Positions 22,139 through 32,410 are shown, counted from the stretch's first letter. The stretch: 64,000 nt of DNA from Gorsachius magnificus (GCA_034008185.1 CM067081.1:682001-746000); one strand, 5' to 3'. A program made the numbers and translations. Notes: generated by a model not told the origin, from the sequence alone.

Positions 22139-22988
22139 TCAGGGCTGGCCCTGGCTGCCCCGCTGGCCCCTTGGCCTTGAGCTGGGGGGTCCCGGGCGGT
22201 TGAGCGCTGCCAGCTCCGCCATGGCCCCAGGCCAGGGCTCCGGGAAGGAGTAGAGGGAGCTGCTGGCTGACAGGGAGGCCAGGGAGCCCAGGGAGTCCAT
22301 GGAGGCCAGCGGGGCCCACCGTGGTGGGTGCTCTGTGCTCGACACCTCCACGCTGGCCCTGCGGAGGAGGAGAGGGAAGAGCCCCCGCTGCAGCCCGGCC
22401 CCTCCAGCAGGGCCCGCGGGCAGCACCCCCTCCTCGGCTGGCGGGCAGGGCTGCCCAGCGCGGGCGGGGGCAGGCACGGGGTGCGGGTCTGGGGCAGGGC
22501 CTGGGGATCTCCCCCAGCACTCACCATATCCTCAGGGGCTGGCCGGGCTCCTCCACTCCTCCAGCCGCTGGCGGAGAAGCTGCCGAGGGAGGAGAGGGAG
22601 TGAGCGGCCGGCAGCCCCCGGCACAGCCCCGGGCCAGGGCTGCCCTGGGGTGCCGGCCGTTTGCAGGGCGCCGGGTGCCGGGGCCACTCACCGCTCGGCT
22701 CCTCCGTGCGGGATCGCTTCGTGCCCTTCCGAAGCTTCGGCTTCTTGCAACTCTTCTGCAGGATGACCAGGAGCTGGGTGAGATGGGAGCAGCGCCCGGC
22801 CCCACGCCGCAGACCCGTATGCCACCCCACCCCACGCCACGCCACGCCACGCCAGGGCGCAGTGCGGTGCAGCCGTCACCTACCCGGAGCCGCCATGCCC
22901 GCAGCACGACAGAGACCATGAAGAGCTGCAGCGTCAGCATCCCAAGCGGGAGCAGCTCAGCCGGGCTGGGGTTCTTGGATCGCCCCAT
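22139..22988 (-). pseudogene. Gene X copy C: truncated by a 7-nt deletion
   Basis: Exons are 22988-22884, 22773-22692, 22579-22525 and 22358-22139. Exons 1-3 appear unchanged from B. In exon 4 the stretch coding SSCKAAKG in A and B is shortened by 7 nt (near 22170-22190). The frame shifts to PPSSRPRGQRGSQGQP and stops, giving 153 aa. The rest of exon 4, with both LIQELI units and the 24-bp repeats down to about 21165, is present but out of frame. A short anchored protein could still be made. Confidence 0.6.
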
Positions 22989-23177
22989 GGCACCGGCTGC
23001 GGTGCGTCCACGGCGCTCTGGGTCACCAGCACAGGCCCGCGGGGCAGATCCCCGGCGCCCTCCTGGGTCCCCCGCAGCGAGGGGACCCCCGACACTGCTG
23101 GTGTGGCAGAGGTTGAGGCTGCAGCCTGCCCAGACGATGCCAGACTGCGGTGCCGGCTCCCGCGGGGCCCCCGTCCC

Positions 23178-23275
23178 CCCTTTATAGTGCGGCAGGGAGC
23201 GCCCCCCTTTGTGACACCATGGGGCAGGGAGCGCCCCCCTTTGTGACACCATGGGGCAGGCAGAGCCCCCCTCTG
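23178..23275 (-). promoter_or_regulatory. Gene X copy C promoter (TATA plus direct repeats)
   Basis: Same TATA context and GTGACACCATGGGGCAGG repeats as copy B. Confidence 0.5.
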
Positions 23276-23749
23276 TGACAGCCGGGTGCCTCCTGTGCCC
23301 TTCCCCGGCTGGTACGGGCGAATGTGAGGGGCTCAGGAGGGGCTGGGACACCCACTGGCAATCAGGGGTGGGAGCTGATGGAAGCCCACGGTCTGCAGGA
23401 TGGGGGACCCTGGGGAGGATTCAGAGGGGGGGAGAAAGAGGAGGAGGAGGAGGAGGAGAAGGATTCAGAGGACAAGCCAGGGCCCGAGCGGCAGCTACGT
23501 TGGAAACCACCCCTCTGGTTTAGGCTCCTTGTCCCATCTGCCCCAGGCTTCTAGTCCTTGGGTTAACGAGTCCAATCAGTAAGTGTAGGTGTGTGAAATA
23601 TTTAATAAGCCCAGGTGGATCGGCGGCCAGTACGCCACTAATTACCCCACTCAAAGTCAGGCTGGGAGCCCAAGACCATCACGTGAGCTTCCTACACGTC
23701 TCTGAAATGCTACGGGCATGCAAACGATGTCACATAGGAACCCGTTGGT

Positions 23750-23915
23750 GCCTGGGGCGTCCCATTTGCCAGCCTCCAGTCATCTGGGACCTGCCCTGTT
23801 CTCCAGGACTGCTGGCAAGTGATGGAGAGGGGCTTGGCAAGCTCCTCTGCCAGCTCCCTCAGCGCTCTTGGGTGGATCCCAGCCGGCCCCATAGACTTGT
23901 GGACGTCCTGGGTGT
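23750..23915 (-). mobile_element. CR1 reverse-transcriptase fragment (copy of 14590-14755)
   Basis: Same sequence and position relative to gene X as at copy B, offset by about 9160 bp. Confidence 0.75.
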
Positions 23916-23930
23916 TGTGGGAGCAAGTCC

Positions 23931-24145
23931 AGGATCTGCAGGTGTGGTGGATCAGTATGGATCTGCAGGTGTGGTGGATCAGTATAGAATCTGCAGGTGT
24001 GGTGGATAAGTATGGATCTGCAGGTGTGGTGGATAAGTATGGATCTGCAGGTGTGGTGGATCAGTATAGAATCTGCAGGTGTGCGGATAAGTATAGGATC
24101 TGCAGGTGTGGTGGATAAGTCCAGGATCTGCAGGTGTGGTGGCTG
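23931..24145 (+). repeat. 27-28 bp minisatellite, second copy
   Basis: Same unit order as 14771-14985. The agreement of a normally unstable array suggests a recent duplication or an assembly duplicate. Confidence 0.85.
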
Positions 24146-24148
24146 AGC

Positions 24149-24646
24149 TGTAGTGAAAAGGGGATCCTAGTAGAGAAGATGTTGCTTAAAGCCGTGCTCA
24201 CTCTTGTCTATTGTACAAGCTCTTGATAAGAACCGAGAAGTTGCCTTGAGAACCAGCTAAAACCGACCCTGTAGTTTGGACAAGAGCCAGGGAGCAACTG
24301 AGTCTGCGCAAGAACAAGGGGTTACTAGCGGTGATGAAGAGGAGTCATTGGCCTTCATCCCCCACGACCCCCATGACCACCACCAGGAGACACTGCGCAA
24401 GCGCAGTCGGGAGGAGTTTATGGAAACGACTTCTTGGGGCTAATTTTAATAGGAAGCGGGGACAAGTCATGCATATGTATAGGCGTATTTGGGAATCTTA
24501 TGTATATGTAACACTTTGTAGTATAACTTCAAGGCAAGCTACCACACACACGTGCACGACTTTGGTGGGACTACCCCCCGTGCTGCCCAGCGCTGAATAA
24601 ACATACCTACTGTACAGTCTTACAGATTGGGGAGGCTGTTTCTGCA
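24149..24646 (+). mobile_element. Probable solo LTR, second copy
   Basis: Duplicate of 14989-15486 with the same ends and AATAAA. It was carried along in the segmental duplication, not inserted independently. Confidence 0.5.
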
Positions 24647-24917
24647 CGTCAGTAGGATCTGCAGGTGTGGAGACTTTGTTTTGGGACCCATGAGAAAAGG
24701 GATAAACAGCAACGGGATCGCTCTGATGGTGCTTGCGCAGGAACACGGGGTCTGTGCCTTCTCTGCCCCACGCCTGCAGTGCCACTCCAGGGGGCACAGC
24801 AGGTCGAAGAGTGCTTCCTCCGGGGTGACGGGGGTTTATTCCCCTCACCGGCCCCGCCTTCGGGCTCGGGGGGCCGAGTACCCGGGGGATAACTCGTGGG
24901 GCCACTCAGGCCTGAGG

Positions 24918-25283
24918 CAACATTCCTTCTGGCAAGGGCCTCGGGGCGAGTGGCAACCACTGCTCGGCCCTCTGCTGGGACGTCGATGGCCGCTACTCGA
25001 GTGCCCCTCAGAGCCGGGGGGGGCTGCGCCCTGCCCGCGCCAACTGCCCGCGCCAACTGCCGCGCCACGCGCTGCCTCCGCTCGCGCGCCTGGGGGCCCC
25101 GGCCGTGCGGGGACGGCCCCGCGCTGGGCCAGAGCGCCGCTCGTCAGGAGCCCGCTCCTTCCCGCCCTGCGTGTGGGGGGGTCGGGGCCCCCCCGGGCCT
25201 TTGGGCCGCGCTCCGGGCCGCTCGCGCTGCCTGGGCGCTGGCTCGGGGCCCCGAGCGCGCCTTTGGCCGCCGCGGTTTTGCCG
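24918..25283 (+). repeat. GC-rich junction unit, copy 3
   Basis: Begins as at 11161 and 15758 but its second half is rearranged (about 25075-25265). Offset duplication from copy B ends inside it. Confidence 0.65.
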
Positions 25284-25284
25284 C

Positions 25285-25560
25285 TTTCACAGAATCACAC
25301 ACAGAATCCCAGCCCGGCCGGGGTTGGCAGGGCCCTCCGGGGGTCACCCAGTGCCACCCCCTGCTCAAGCAGGCTGAGGATCCCCTCCCTCGGCCTGCTG
25401 GCCACGCTCCTCCGGAGTTGGCCCAGGGCACTCTTGGCCTCCTCTGCTTGTGTTGTCCCTCCCCGCGGGCAGGACTTTGCACCTGTGCAACTCCGGGAGG
25501 TTCCTGCTGGCCCATTTCCCCAGCCCAGCCAGGCCCCTCTGGACACCAGCACACCCACCG
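25285..25560 (-). mobile_element. CR1-like 3' fragment, second copy
   Basis: Match to 11505-11780, beginning CACAGAATCACACACAGAATC. It joins the end of the copy C block to the start of the fusion 2 block. Confidence 0.65.
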
Positions 25561-26707
25561 GGGTACCAGCCACCCCCACCCCCCAGTGCTGTGGGTGCCA
25601 GCGGTGCCCGGTGCCAGCCCGTCCCTGCTGGGGCCGACCCACACCCCCAGCCACGGGATGGGTGCATGAACCACGGCACCAGGGGCAGAGAAAATATTTA
25701 TTTCCGATTCCCATCCTCGCAGGTCCCAGCCCCCCTAGGATGAGGGAAACTCCTTGCTCCCGTGGGACCAGCACTGCCACCACGGGGGCTTGCGGAAGCG
25801 GGGGCGCTGGGGCTGGCAGTGGCGTCTCCAGCAGCCCTTGAGGTAGCGCCAGAGCCGGGCGCAGCCCTCCCGCAGGATCCGTCCGATGGGACAGAGCCCT
25901 GGGGCTGCCCGGCCACGTGCCCTGCCCGGGGGCACCCGCTGCTGGGGACTGGGCCCTGCCGGGGGGGGCCCCCAATGCAGGGGGGCTTCCTGCCCCATGC
26001 GGGGGGGCTGGCTCTTCCTGGTCCCAGGTCCTTGCCAATGTCCTCAACCATGTCCTCATCGGCCAGGTCTTTCTCCACCCACGGCAGATCGGCTCCCAGG
26101 CCCTGGGGCCATGCTCTGGCCCCCAGCAGCCCCAACTCCTCTTGTCCCTCCATGCTGGTGGGGGGGAAGGTGGGGTTCCTCGGGGGGTCCCACCGCAGGC
26201 TCCCCCACTGACCCCCGGCTCTGCTTGCCAGTGGGCCAGTGCCACCTGCAGAATCTTGCAGCGCTGCTCGGTCACTGCCTGGCTGTCCCGGATGGCGCGG
26301 ATGAGCTCCTGGATGAGCTGGTCCATGGAGGTGGCCACGGCTGGGGGGACGGTGGGGGGCGTCTCCGTGCCCACAGGGCCCTGCACCCGCTCCCTGCCGC
26401 CCAGTGACAGCAGCTCTGCCCCCGTCCCCGCCGGCAGCTCCAACGGGGGGAGGTCCCGGATCAGGGCTGGCCCTGGCTGCCCCGCTGGCCCCTTGGCAGC
26501 CTTGCAGGAGCTGGGGGGTCTCAGGCTGCTGAGTGCCTCCAGCTCCTCCTCCATCATGCAGCTGCAGCCCCGGTACTGGTCATCGAAGGCGGTGGGGGCC
26601 ATGTCCAGCACCACCTCCTTGATGTGGCCGAGGTCTCGCTGGCGCGGGGGGCTGCTGGCAGCCAGGGTCTGGGCCAGCAGCACCAAGCCCAGCACCAGAT
26701 GCTCCAT
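25295..26707 (-). CDS. ART/gene X fusion 2: secreted chimeric protein, candidate
   Basis: Open frame from ATG 26707 to 25295 (470 aa). The ART-derived first 59 residues and the join to RPPSSCKAAKG are the same as in fusion 1, and it too has a single hybrid LIQELI unit. Unlike fusion 1 it keeps the gene X 3' end. In another frame this still encodes CARLWRYLKGCWRRHC with the ending KEFPSS and a stop (25735), probably the ancestral C-terminus. In the frame continuous with the start codon, translation runs past AATAAA (25697-25702) into the CR1 fragment, so as written it has no stop in the mature message. Relative to fusion 1 the leader has a deletion near 26740. Confidence 0.45.
   Translation of the reverse strand: MEHLVLGLVLLAQTLAASSPPRQRDLGHIKEVVLDMAPTAFDDQYRGCSCMMEEELEALSSLRPPSSCKAAKGPAGQPGPALIRDLPPLELPAGTGAELLSLGGRERVQGPVGTETPPTVPPAVATSMDQLIQELIRAIRDSQAVTEQRCKILQVALAHWQAEPGVSGGACGGTPRGTPPSPPPAWRDKRSWGCWGPEHGPRAWEPICRGWRKTWPMRTWLRTLARTWDQEEPAPPHGAGSPPALGAPPGRAQSPAAGAPGQGTWPGSPRALSHRTDPAGGLRPALALPQGLLETPLPAPAPPLPQAPVVAVLVPREQGVSLILGGLGPARMGIGNKYFLCPWCRGSCTHPVAGGVGRPQQGRAGTGHRWHPQHWGVGVAGTPVGVLVSRGAWLGWGNGPAGTSRSCTGAKSCPRGGTTQAEEAKSALGQLRRSVASRPREGILSLLEQGVALGDPRRALPTPAGLGFCV
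25697..25702 (-). terminator. Fusion 2 polyadenylation signal
   Basis: AATAAA on the minus strand, inherited from gene X. Confidence 0.55.
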
Positions 26708-27099
26708 GGTGGGCAGAGCCTCCCCGAGGGAAGCCCCGGGCTGGGGAGGTGGGGAGCGAGAGCAGGGTGAGCTCAGGGAGGGCAGCGGGGGCTGCGGGGA
26801 GAAGCAGGACAGGCTGGGGGACAGCACCCGACTCACGATGGGCGAGGGCAGCATGGCCGGGGACAACCCAGACGCCGCCTGCTCTGGGCTGAGGAAACAT
26901 CCCCGTCGTGGTGCTTACAGACACGGGGACAGACAGAGGTGACAGAGCCTGGGGGAGCTTGGAGCCCTCCCCGCTCCCCGCATGCTCCCTGGCCACTGCC
27001 TGGAGGCATCGCCTGGCTCGGCCGCTGCCAGCAACCGCTCGGGCACCTCGTGGGGCCTTGGGGCTTTACGGCCCTTCACGAATTAAGGGGCCTTAATTA

Positions 27100-27440
27100 A
27101 CCCACAGGATGGGTGCATGAACCACGGCACCAGGGGCAGAGAAAATATTTATTTCCGATTCCCGTCCTCGCAGGTCCCAGCCCCCCTAGGGGATGAGGGA
27201 AACTCCTTGCTCCCGTGGGACCAGCACTGCCACCACGGGGGCTTGCGGAAGCGGAGGCGCTGGCGCCGCCTCATGGGGCTGCTCCTTTTCAGCCCCTCTG
27301 GGAAGCTCCTGCCCGGTCCCACAGGGGTGCTGGTGTCCATCTCCATGGGGCTCCTCCTGCCCGGCCCCACGGCGCTGCTGCTTTCCAGCTCTATAGGGCT
27401 GCTCCTCTTCACTTCTGTGGGGCTGCTTCTGCCCACCCAC
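27100..27440 (-). pseudogene. Gene X 3'-end remnant
   Basis: Holds the gene X polyadenylation block (AATAAA at 27148-27153, minus strand) and a row of diverged 24-bp units. No 5' exons are attached. It lies just upstream of ART copy 1, again pairing gene X with ART. Confidence 0.65.
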
Positions 27441-28245
27441 TGTGGATGCCACCCGTGCCACAACCTGCCCCGTCCTCAGCAGCGTGATGGGGAGGGGCAG
27501 TGCAAGCACCGTGTCCCAGGTCAGCAGAGCCGGATCCTGTGTCAGGTCCCACAGGAAAAGGCAGAGCCCCCGGCGGAACAGCAACCGCACCCAGGCTAAA
27601 AGAAAGGCAATTTATCCCACGGGGGTTTCCTGACCGTCCCCAGCACTGCGCTGCGGGGCGGGGGGGCAGCGGCTGCTCTGGGCGCTCGGTGAGGACGGTA
27701 AAAATAACGGTGAGGACGGAGGTGGGGCCTGGATCTGGGCCCGAGCGATCCCAGCTGGCGCTGCTATAAAAAGAAAGCGTGAGGGGACATTATAGCCTCT
27801 CCGGAGGGCGGCGGTGGGCACCAAGGGGCTGTGTGCCGCAGGAGGTGGGGAGCAGCACCCCGAGCCCTCGTCCGTCGCAGGGTGCAGGTAACGCTTCTCG
27901 ACGGGGCTCCCGGGGGGGTTGCTCCCGGCAGGTGACGCCGCAGACCTGCGGCCTGCCAGGGCCATGCTGCCAGCTGCCGGGACCACCCACCTGTTGGCAG
28001 GGTTTAACACCAGTAATGGGCTGGGGGTCCCGGCTGGTGCTGGGAGGTGTGCGGAGCGGGGTGCCCCAGCCCGGGATGCAACGGCAGGCGCTGTCCCCCA
28101 CCTCTCCCCGCAGCCCCCGCTGCCCTCCCTGAGCTCACCCTGCTCTCGCTCCCCACCTCCCCAGCCGCTCGGGGAGGAACCGGCTGCTTCCCTGCCCGCC
28201 GCACCGCAGCAGCCCAGGGCTTCCCTCGGGGAGGCTCTGCCCACC
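27441..28245 (+). promoter_or_regulatory. Upstream region and leader of ART copy 1
   Basis: 27.44-27.72 kb matches the copy A 3' flank. A TATAAA-like motif (GCTATAAAAAG) is at about 27764-27773. The 137 bp before the ATG (CCCGCTGCCCTCCCTGAGC...) is shared with ART copy 2 and both fusions, so it is the common ART leader. A CAG before it (about 28.11 kb) could be a splice acceptor for a 5' untranslated exon. Confidence 0.45.
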
Positions 28246-29804
28246 ATGGAGCATCTGGTGCTGGGCTTGGTGCTGCTGGCCCAGACCCTGGCTGCCAGCA
28301 GCCCCCTGCACCAGCGAGACCTCGGCCACATCAAGGAGGTGGTGCTGGACATGGCCCCCACCGCCTTCGACGACCAGTACCGGGGCTGCAGCCGCATGAT
28401 GGAGGAGGAGCTGGAGGCGCTCAACCGCACCGAGTTTGCCAACAACAGTGTCTATGCCCAGGCCTGGATCCCCGCTACTGCCGAGTGGCGGAGCCGGGGG
28501 GGCCGCATCCCTGATCTGCCAGCACTGCGGTGGGAGCAGGCAGTTGCACTCCTGGCGTACACCCTGCCGGGACCCCTGTACCAGGCGTTCAACGCCGCCG
28601 TGCGTGAGGCCGGGCGCTCCCGCGAGGAATACCTGAACACCTTCCACTTCAAGGTGCTGCATTTCCTCCTGAGCGAGGCCCTGCGTGCCCTGCGGGATGC
28701 CCGGCCCCAACGCTGCCACCATGTCTACCGGGGCGTCCAAGGCATCCGCTTCACCACCCAGCGCCACCAGTCCATCCGCTTTGGCCAGTTCACCTCCACC
28801 TCCCTCCGCAACGAGAGCATCCAGTCCTTTGGCCAGGACACCACCTTCATGGTGGAGACCTGCTATGGTGTCCCCATCAGGGACTTCTCCTTCTTCCCCA
28901 AGGAGGAGGAGGTCCTCATCCCACCCTTTGAGGTCTTCAAAGTCACCGATGTCGCCCATGATGGGAACAGACCCATCATCCGTCTCCGCTCCCAGAACAT
29001 GAGCAGCACCTACAACTGCGAGCTGGTGAAAGGTGACGTCCCCAGGGGATGGTCCCTCCCCACCGCCGGGGTGCACGGGCTGGGGGGCAGTGTGGCATGG
29101 CACAACGTGGCACAGCATGGCACAGCATGGCATGGCACGAGTGGCATGGCACAGCAGGCAAGCCCAGCACGGCATGGGATGGTGCGGGACAGTATAGCAG
29201 GCACGCATGGCACAGCACGGCATGGCACAGAGGCATGGCAGAGATATGTGGCATGGCACAGCCCAGCACAGCATGGCATCGTGCGTGACAGTGTGGCACG
29301 GCACAGCACGGCACAGCATGGCACGGGACAGCGTGGCATGGCACAGCGTGGCACAGCCCGGCACGGCACGGCTGGGTCGGGGCAAGGGGCGGCGCGGTGT
29401 GGGGTGTGCATCAGCCGTACCGACAGAGTTGGTTTCTTTGGCAGAGAAGAGATGCAAGAGCCGCCCGTGCATCTTCAGCGCAGGTGAGTCGAGAGCCCCC
29501 ACTGCGGCCTGGGGGGGGCAGCCCCCAGCTGGGACACCCTGACTCCCCCTCTCTGGCCCCCCCAGGCTCAAGCATGGCCAGAGACCACCCGCACCTCTGG
29601 GGGCTCCTCCTGGAGCCACGGCCCTGGCAGCCGCCGGGGGCCCCTGAGCTGCGACACCACCGCTGCTGCTGCGCCCGGCGGGGACGAGGAAGAGGGGGTG
29701 AAGGTGGGAGCTGCCAGGAGGGGCTGGGGGCACGGGGGCCGCCGGTGCCCGGCTCAGCCCGGCCGTGGTGCCATGGGCCCTGGACACCAGTGGAGCCTGG
29801 CTAG
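28246..29804 (+). CDS. Ecto-ADP-ribosyltransferase copy 1 (arginine-specific type), GPI signal lost
   Basis: ART-family enzyme that transfers ADP-ribose from NAD+ to arginine on extracellular proteins. Exons are 28246-29032, 29445-29483 and 29566-29804. The signal peptide is MEHLVLGLVLLAQTLAASS. The R-S-E triad is complete: Arg162 in HVYRGVQG, the serine motif FGQFTSTSL, and E220-x-E222 in KEEEVLIPP. Four cysteines typical of the family are present, with the last pair in exon 2 (EKRCKSRPC). In exon 3, relative to copy 2, one C is missing at 29612/29613 (CTGGAGCC against CTGGCAGCC). The hydrophobic GPI tail is therefore replaced by an Arg/Pro/Cys-rich tail ending at TAG 29802. A secreted, catalytically competent enzyme is predicted. 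It resembles avian erythroblast-type ART (ART7) or ART1, and I cannot choose between the names. Confidence 0.85.
29090..29390 (+). repeat. GGCAC/GGCAT satellite in ART copy 1 intron 1
   Basis: Irregular pentamer-based array (GGCACAGCATGGCACGGCAC and variants). A shorter relative lies at the same place in ART copy 2 (about 50150-50285). Open frames through it (repeats of MAQHGMAQ or CHAVPCHAV) are artefacts. Confidence 0.9.
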
Positions 29805-29870
29805 CTGCTTTTGGGGAAGCCCCTGCCCAGCTGGCCGCTCCGCCGCTCCCCTTTCCCTGGCTCCCAGAGG

Positions 29871-29876
29871 AATAAA
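29871..29876 (+). terminator. ART copy 1 polyadenylation signal
   Basis: AATAAA 67 bp after the shifted stop codon and at the same relative place as in copy 2. Confidence 0.75.
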
Positions 29877-30493
29877 GGCTCGCTTGGGCACCAGGGTGTC
29901 CGGGGGTTCCTGCGGCTCCTTGGGCTGGGGGGGCTGCAGCCAGGGTCTTTTCCAGCCCCCCCAGCCCCATCCCTCCCGCATCCAGAGCATCCCCCAGAGC
30001 GATGCCTGCACCCTGGGTCCTGCTGGAGGGGCCGGGGGGGAGGGAGTCCTGTTCCCCTGCCTGTCCCGGGGGGGTCACAGCCCCCCCCAGCACCGATGAA
30101 GCAGGGAGGGGATTGGCACCGGCCACCCCAGCCCCGGTGCCCAGGAGCTGCAGGGACATGGAGGGGCCAGGGGCTGCCCCATGGGGCTCCGCAGCGCCGT
30201 GTGGGGGACAGCCCTGACCCCTGGGTGCAGAGGGGGACGCCATGGGCCCAGTGCCCTGGGGTCCCTGCACCCCAGGGCTCCCCACCCTCCTCCTCCTCCC
30301 CCGGGGCAGGGCAGAGCTGTGGGGCCAGGCATCCTGGGGCTCTCCAGCCCCCCACCGGGCAGAGAGGGGTCAGGGACGGATCCTGCCCCCCACGGGCACC
30401 AGAGCTACCTCCTTGCCCTCCCTCCTCACCCCTCTGCACCCACGGGCGGCTCCATCCCCAGGACACGGGTGACACCGGGCAGCCTTGACGTGC

Positions 30494-30499
30494 TTTAAT
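30494..30499 (-). terminator. IL18BP polyadenylation signal (ATTAAA)
   Basis: ATTAAA on the minus strand about 150 bp past the IL18BP stop. It is also present in the duplicated segment at about 51327. Confidence 0.6.
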
Positions 30500-30647
30500 A
30501 ACCCCCGGGGTCCCACAGCCGGCTGCGGGCAGGTCCCGGGGCCGGCCCGGGCAGCGCTCCCGGCTCGGCTCAGGGCGCCGGGGGCCCCACACACAGTGGG
30601 GCCAGCAGGCCATGCCCCCCGGGGGGGGACAGGCTTCCACGGAGGCC

Positions 30648-32102
30648 TCAGGTCCCCACCAGAGGTGCGGGGCTGTGGGAGCGGGGACCCGCACCATGGG
30701 GGCTCACCCCCCCCCCCGGGGGGCCCCGGGGGGGGGGGGTGGCAGGGGCGTAGCGGGCACGGGCAGGGTCGACGCCGAGGGGGCTGAGCACCACGCAGGT
30801 GAAGTTGGTTTGCAGGTGCTGGGCGCTGAAGGAGTCAAAGTGCAGGTCACGGCGCAGGGTCACCCCCGAGCCCCACGGCTCCTCTCTGCGGACCCAGCAG
30901 GGACCCATCAGCGCCCGTCCTCAGCTCCACAACCCCCCCTGGGCTGGGAGACCTGGCTGGGGCAACCCCCCCACCCATCCCACCAGCCCCTGAGCCCCAG
31001 GCAGCCCCATCACTGCCCCCGGGACCCCCGCCCCGGTACTCACAGCACCGTCCCCTCACGCACGGCCCCCTCGGGGCGCAGCTTCTCCACGAAGGAGCCG
31101 TTCCCCAGCCAGTAGAGCAGCGTGAGCTCGGGGAGGCCGCTCGCCGCCTCGCAGGAGATCGTCACGCTCTCGCCTGGAGACAGTGGGGACGCGGGGTTCA
31201 GAGGGGCTGTGAGGGTCCCCAGTGCCCCCCAGGCCAGGCCACCCCTGCCCACAGGCACAGCTCCCCTCCCCAAAGGGGAATGTCCCCCCCACCTCACCAG
31301 CACCCAAAAGTCTTGGCTGCGGGTGAGGATGCACCCCACATGTCTGCCAGGGCTGGTGCTGGAGCTGCCCCCCCCCCACCATACCCCCTGGGTGGGGGTC
31401 ACTGCAGCCCCCCTATGCCCAGGCCACCCCACCATGGCCCTGGGGGTCACTCACCCAGGTGGGGGGGCTCCGCCGGCATCCGCAGCGTGGTGATGGTGGG
31501 GGTCGGCAGGGCCATGGCACCTGGGGGGGGGCAGAGTGGGTTGAGGTGGGGGCACAAGAGCTGCCCCCAAGACCCCACATCTCCGGGCTGGGTGGGAGGG
31601 CAGGGTCCAGGGCTGAGTCTCCCCCCCCCCCCGGCCCCCCGCAGCCCCCACTTACCCGCCCAGCAGAGCAGGGGCAGGAGGAGCCAGGCAGGGGGTCCCG
31701 GGGTCCCTGCGGGCGGAGATGGGGCTCGGTGCTGGGCACACCAGGATGGGCCCCCCGAGCCCGGCACGGTCCCCCAGGATCTCCCCCCCAGCAGCCAGCA
31801 TCCCCACCCCCCCATCATTCCCACCCCATCATTCCCCCCCCCAGCCCCCCCCCGGTCCCCCCAGCATCGCCCCCCGAGCCCGGGACAGCGCCCCCGGCAT
31901 CCAGCATCACCCCCCCAGCATCCCCGGACCTGGTCGTGGTCCCCCCGCAGCATCCCCCCGGGCCGGGACGGTGTCCCCCAGCATCCCCCCAGCCCCGGAT
32001 CCCGCCCCCCGCCCCGGGCTCGCTCCCCCTCCAGCGCCCCCAGCCCCGGGTGCCCCCTCCCCGCTCCCGCGGTGCCGTACGGGCGGGGCGCGGCGCAGCC
32101 AT
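30648..32102 (-). CDS. IL18BP: Interleukin-18-binding protein
   Basis: Secreted single-Ig decoy receptor that neutralises IL-18. Minus-strand exons are 32102-32081, 31706-31656, 31520-31455, 31173-31044 and 30885-30648. They join in frame to 168 aa. The start MAAPRPA joins exon 2 (PPAWLLLPLLCWAG) to form a signal peptide. The Ig domain shows SVTISCEAASG, the near-invariant YWLGNGSFVEKL block, and the second cysteine in NFTCVVLSPLG. N-glycosylation sequons sit at NGS and NFT. The YWLGNGSF motif identifies the family. The C-terminus after ARARYAPATP is proline/glycine-rich and low in complexity. A G/C run at 30706-30740 makes its exact reading uncertain. Next to RNF121, as in mammals. Confidence 0.88.
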
Positions 32103-32214
32103 GGAGCGGCGGCGCTCGGGGCGGCGGAGGGGCGGCCGGGGGGGGCGGGCGGGAGCGCCGTGACTCACCGGGAGCCGCCCCCGCACCCGGCGCCGCCGCC
32201 CGGGCGCCACCGCG

Positions 32215-32410
32215 CCGGGACCCCCGCCCTGCATCCCCACACCAGGACCCCCGCACAGGGACCCCTGCACTGGGACCCCCGCACCAGGATCCCCCCACGG
32301 GACCCCCACCTTGCATCCCCACACCGGGACCCCCGCACAGGGACCCGCACCGGGACCCCCGCCCTGCATCCCCACACTGGGACCCCCGCACAGGGACCCC
32401 CCCAACCCCC
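32215..32410. repeat. GC-rich minisatellite upstream of IL18BP
   Basis: Irregular units built on CACCGGGACCCCCGC and CTGCATCCCCACAC. The long open frames crossing it on both strands come from composition. Confidence 0.75.

Noticed and set aside
29049..29411. Cys/His-rich open frames on both strands
   Set aside because: They translate a GGCAC/GGCAT satellite in an ART intron, with no splice or domain support.
28135..30285. A 716-codon minus-strand frame opposite ART copy 1
   Set aside because: Antisense shadow of the ART exon plus the intronic satellite.
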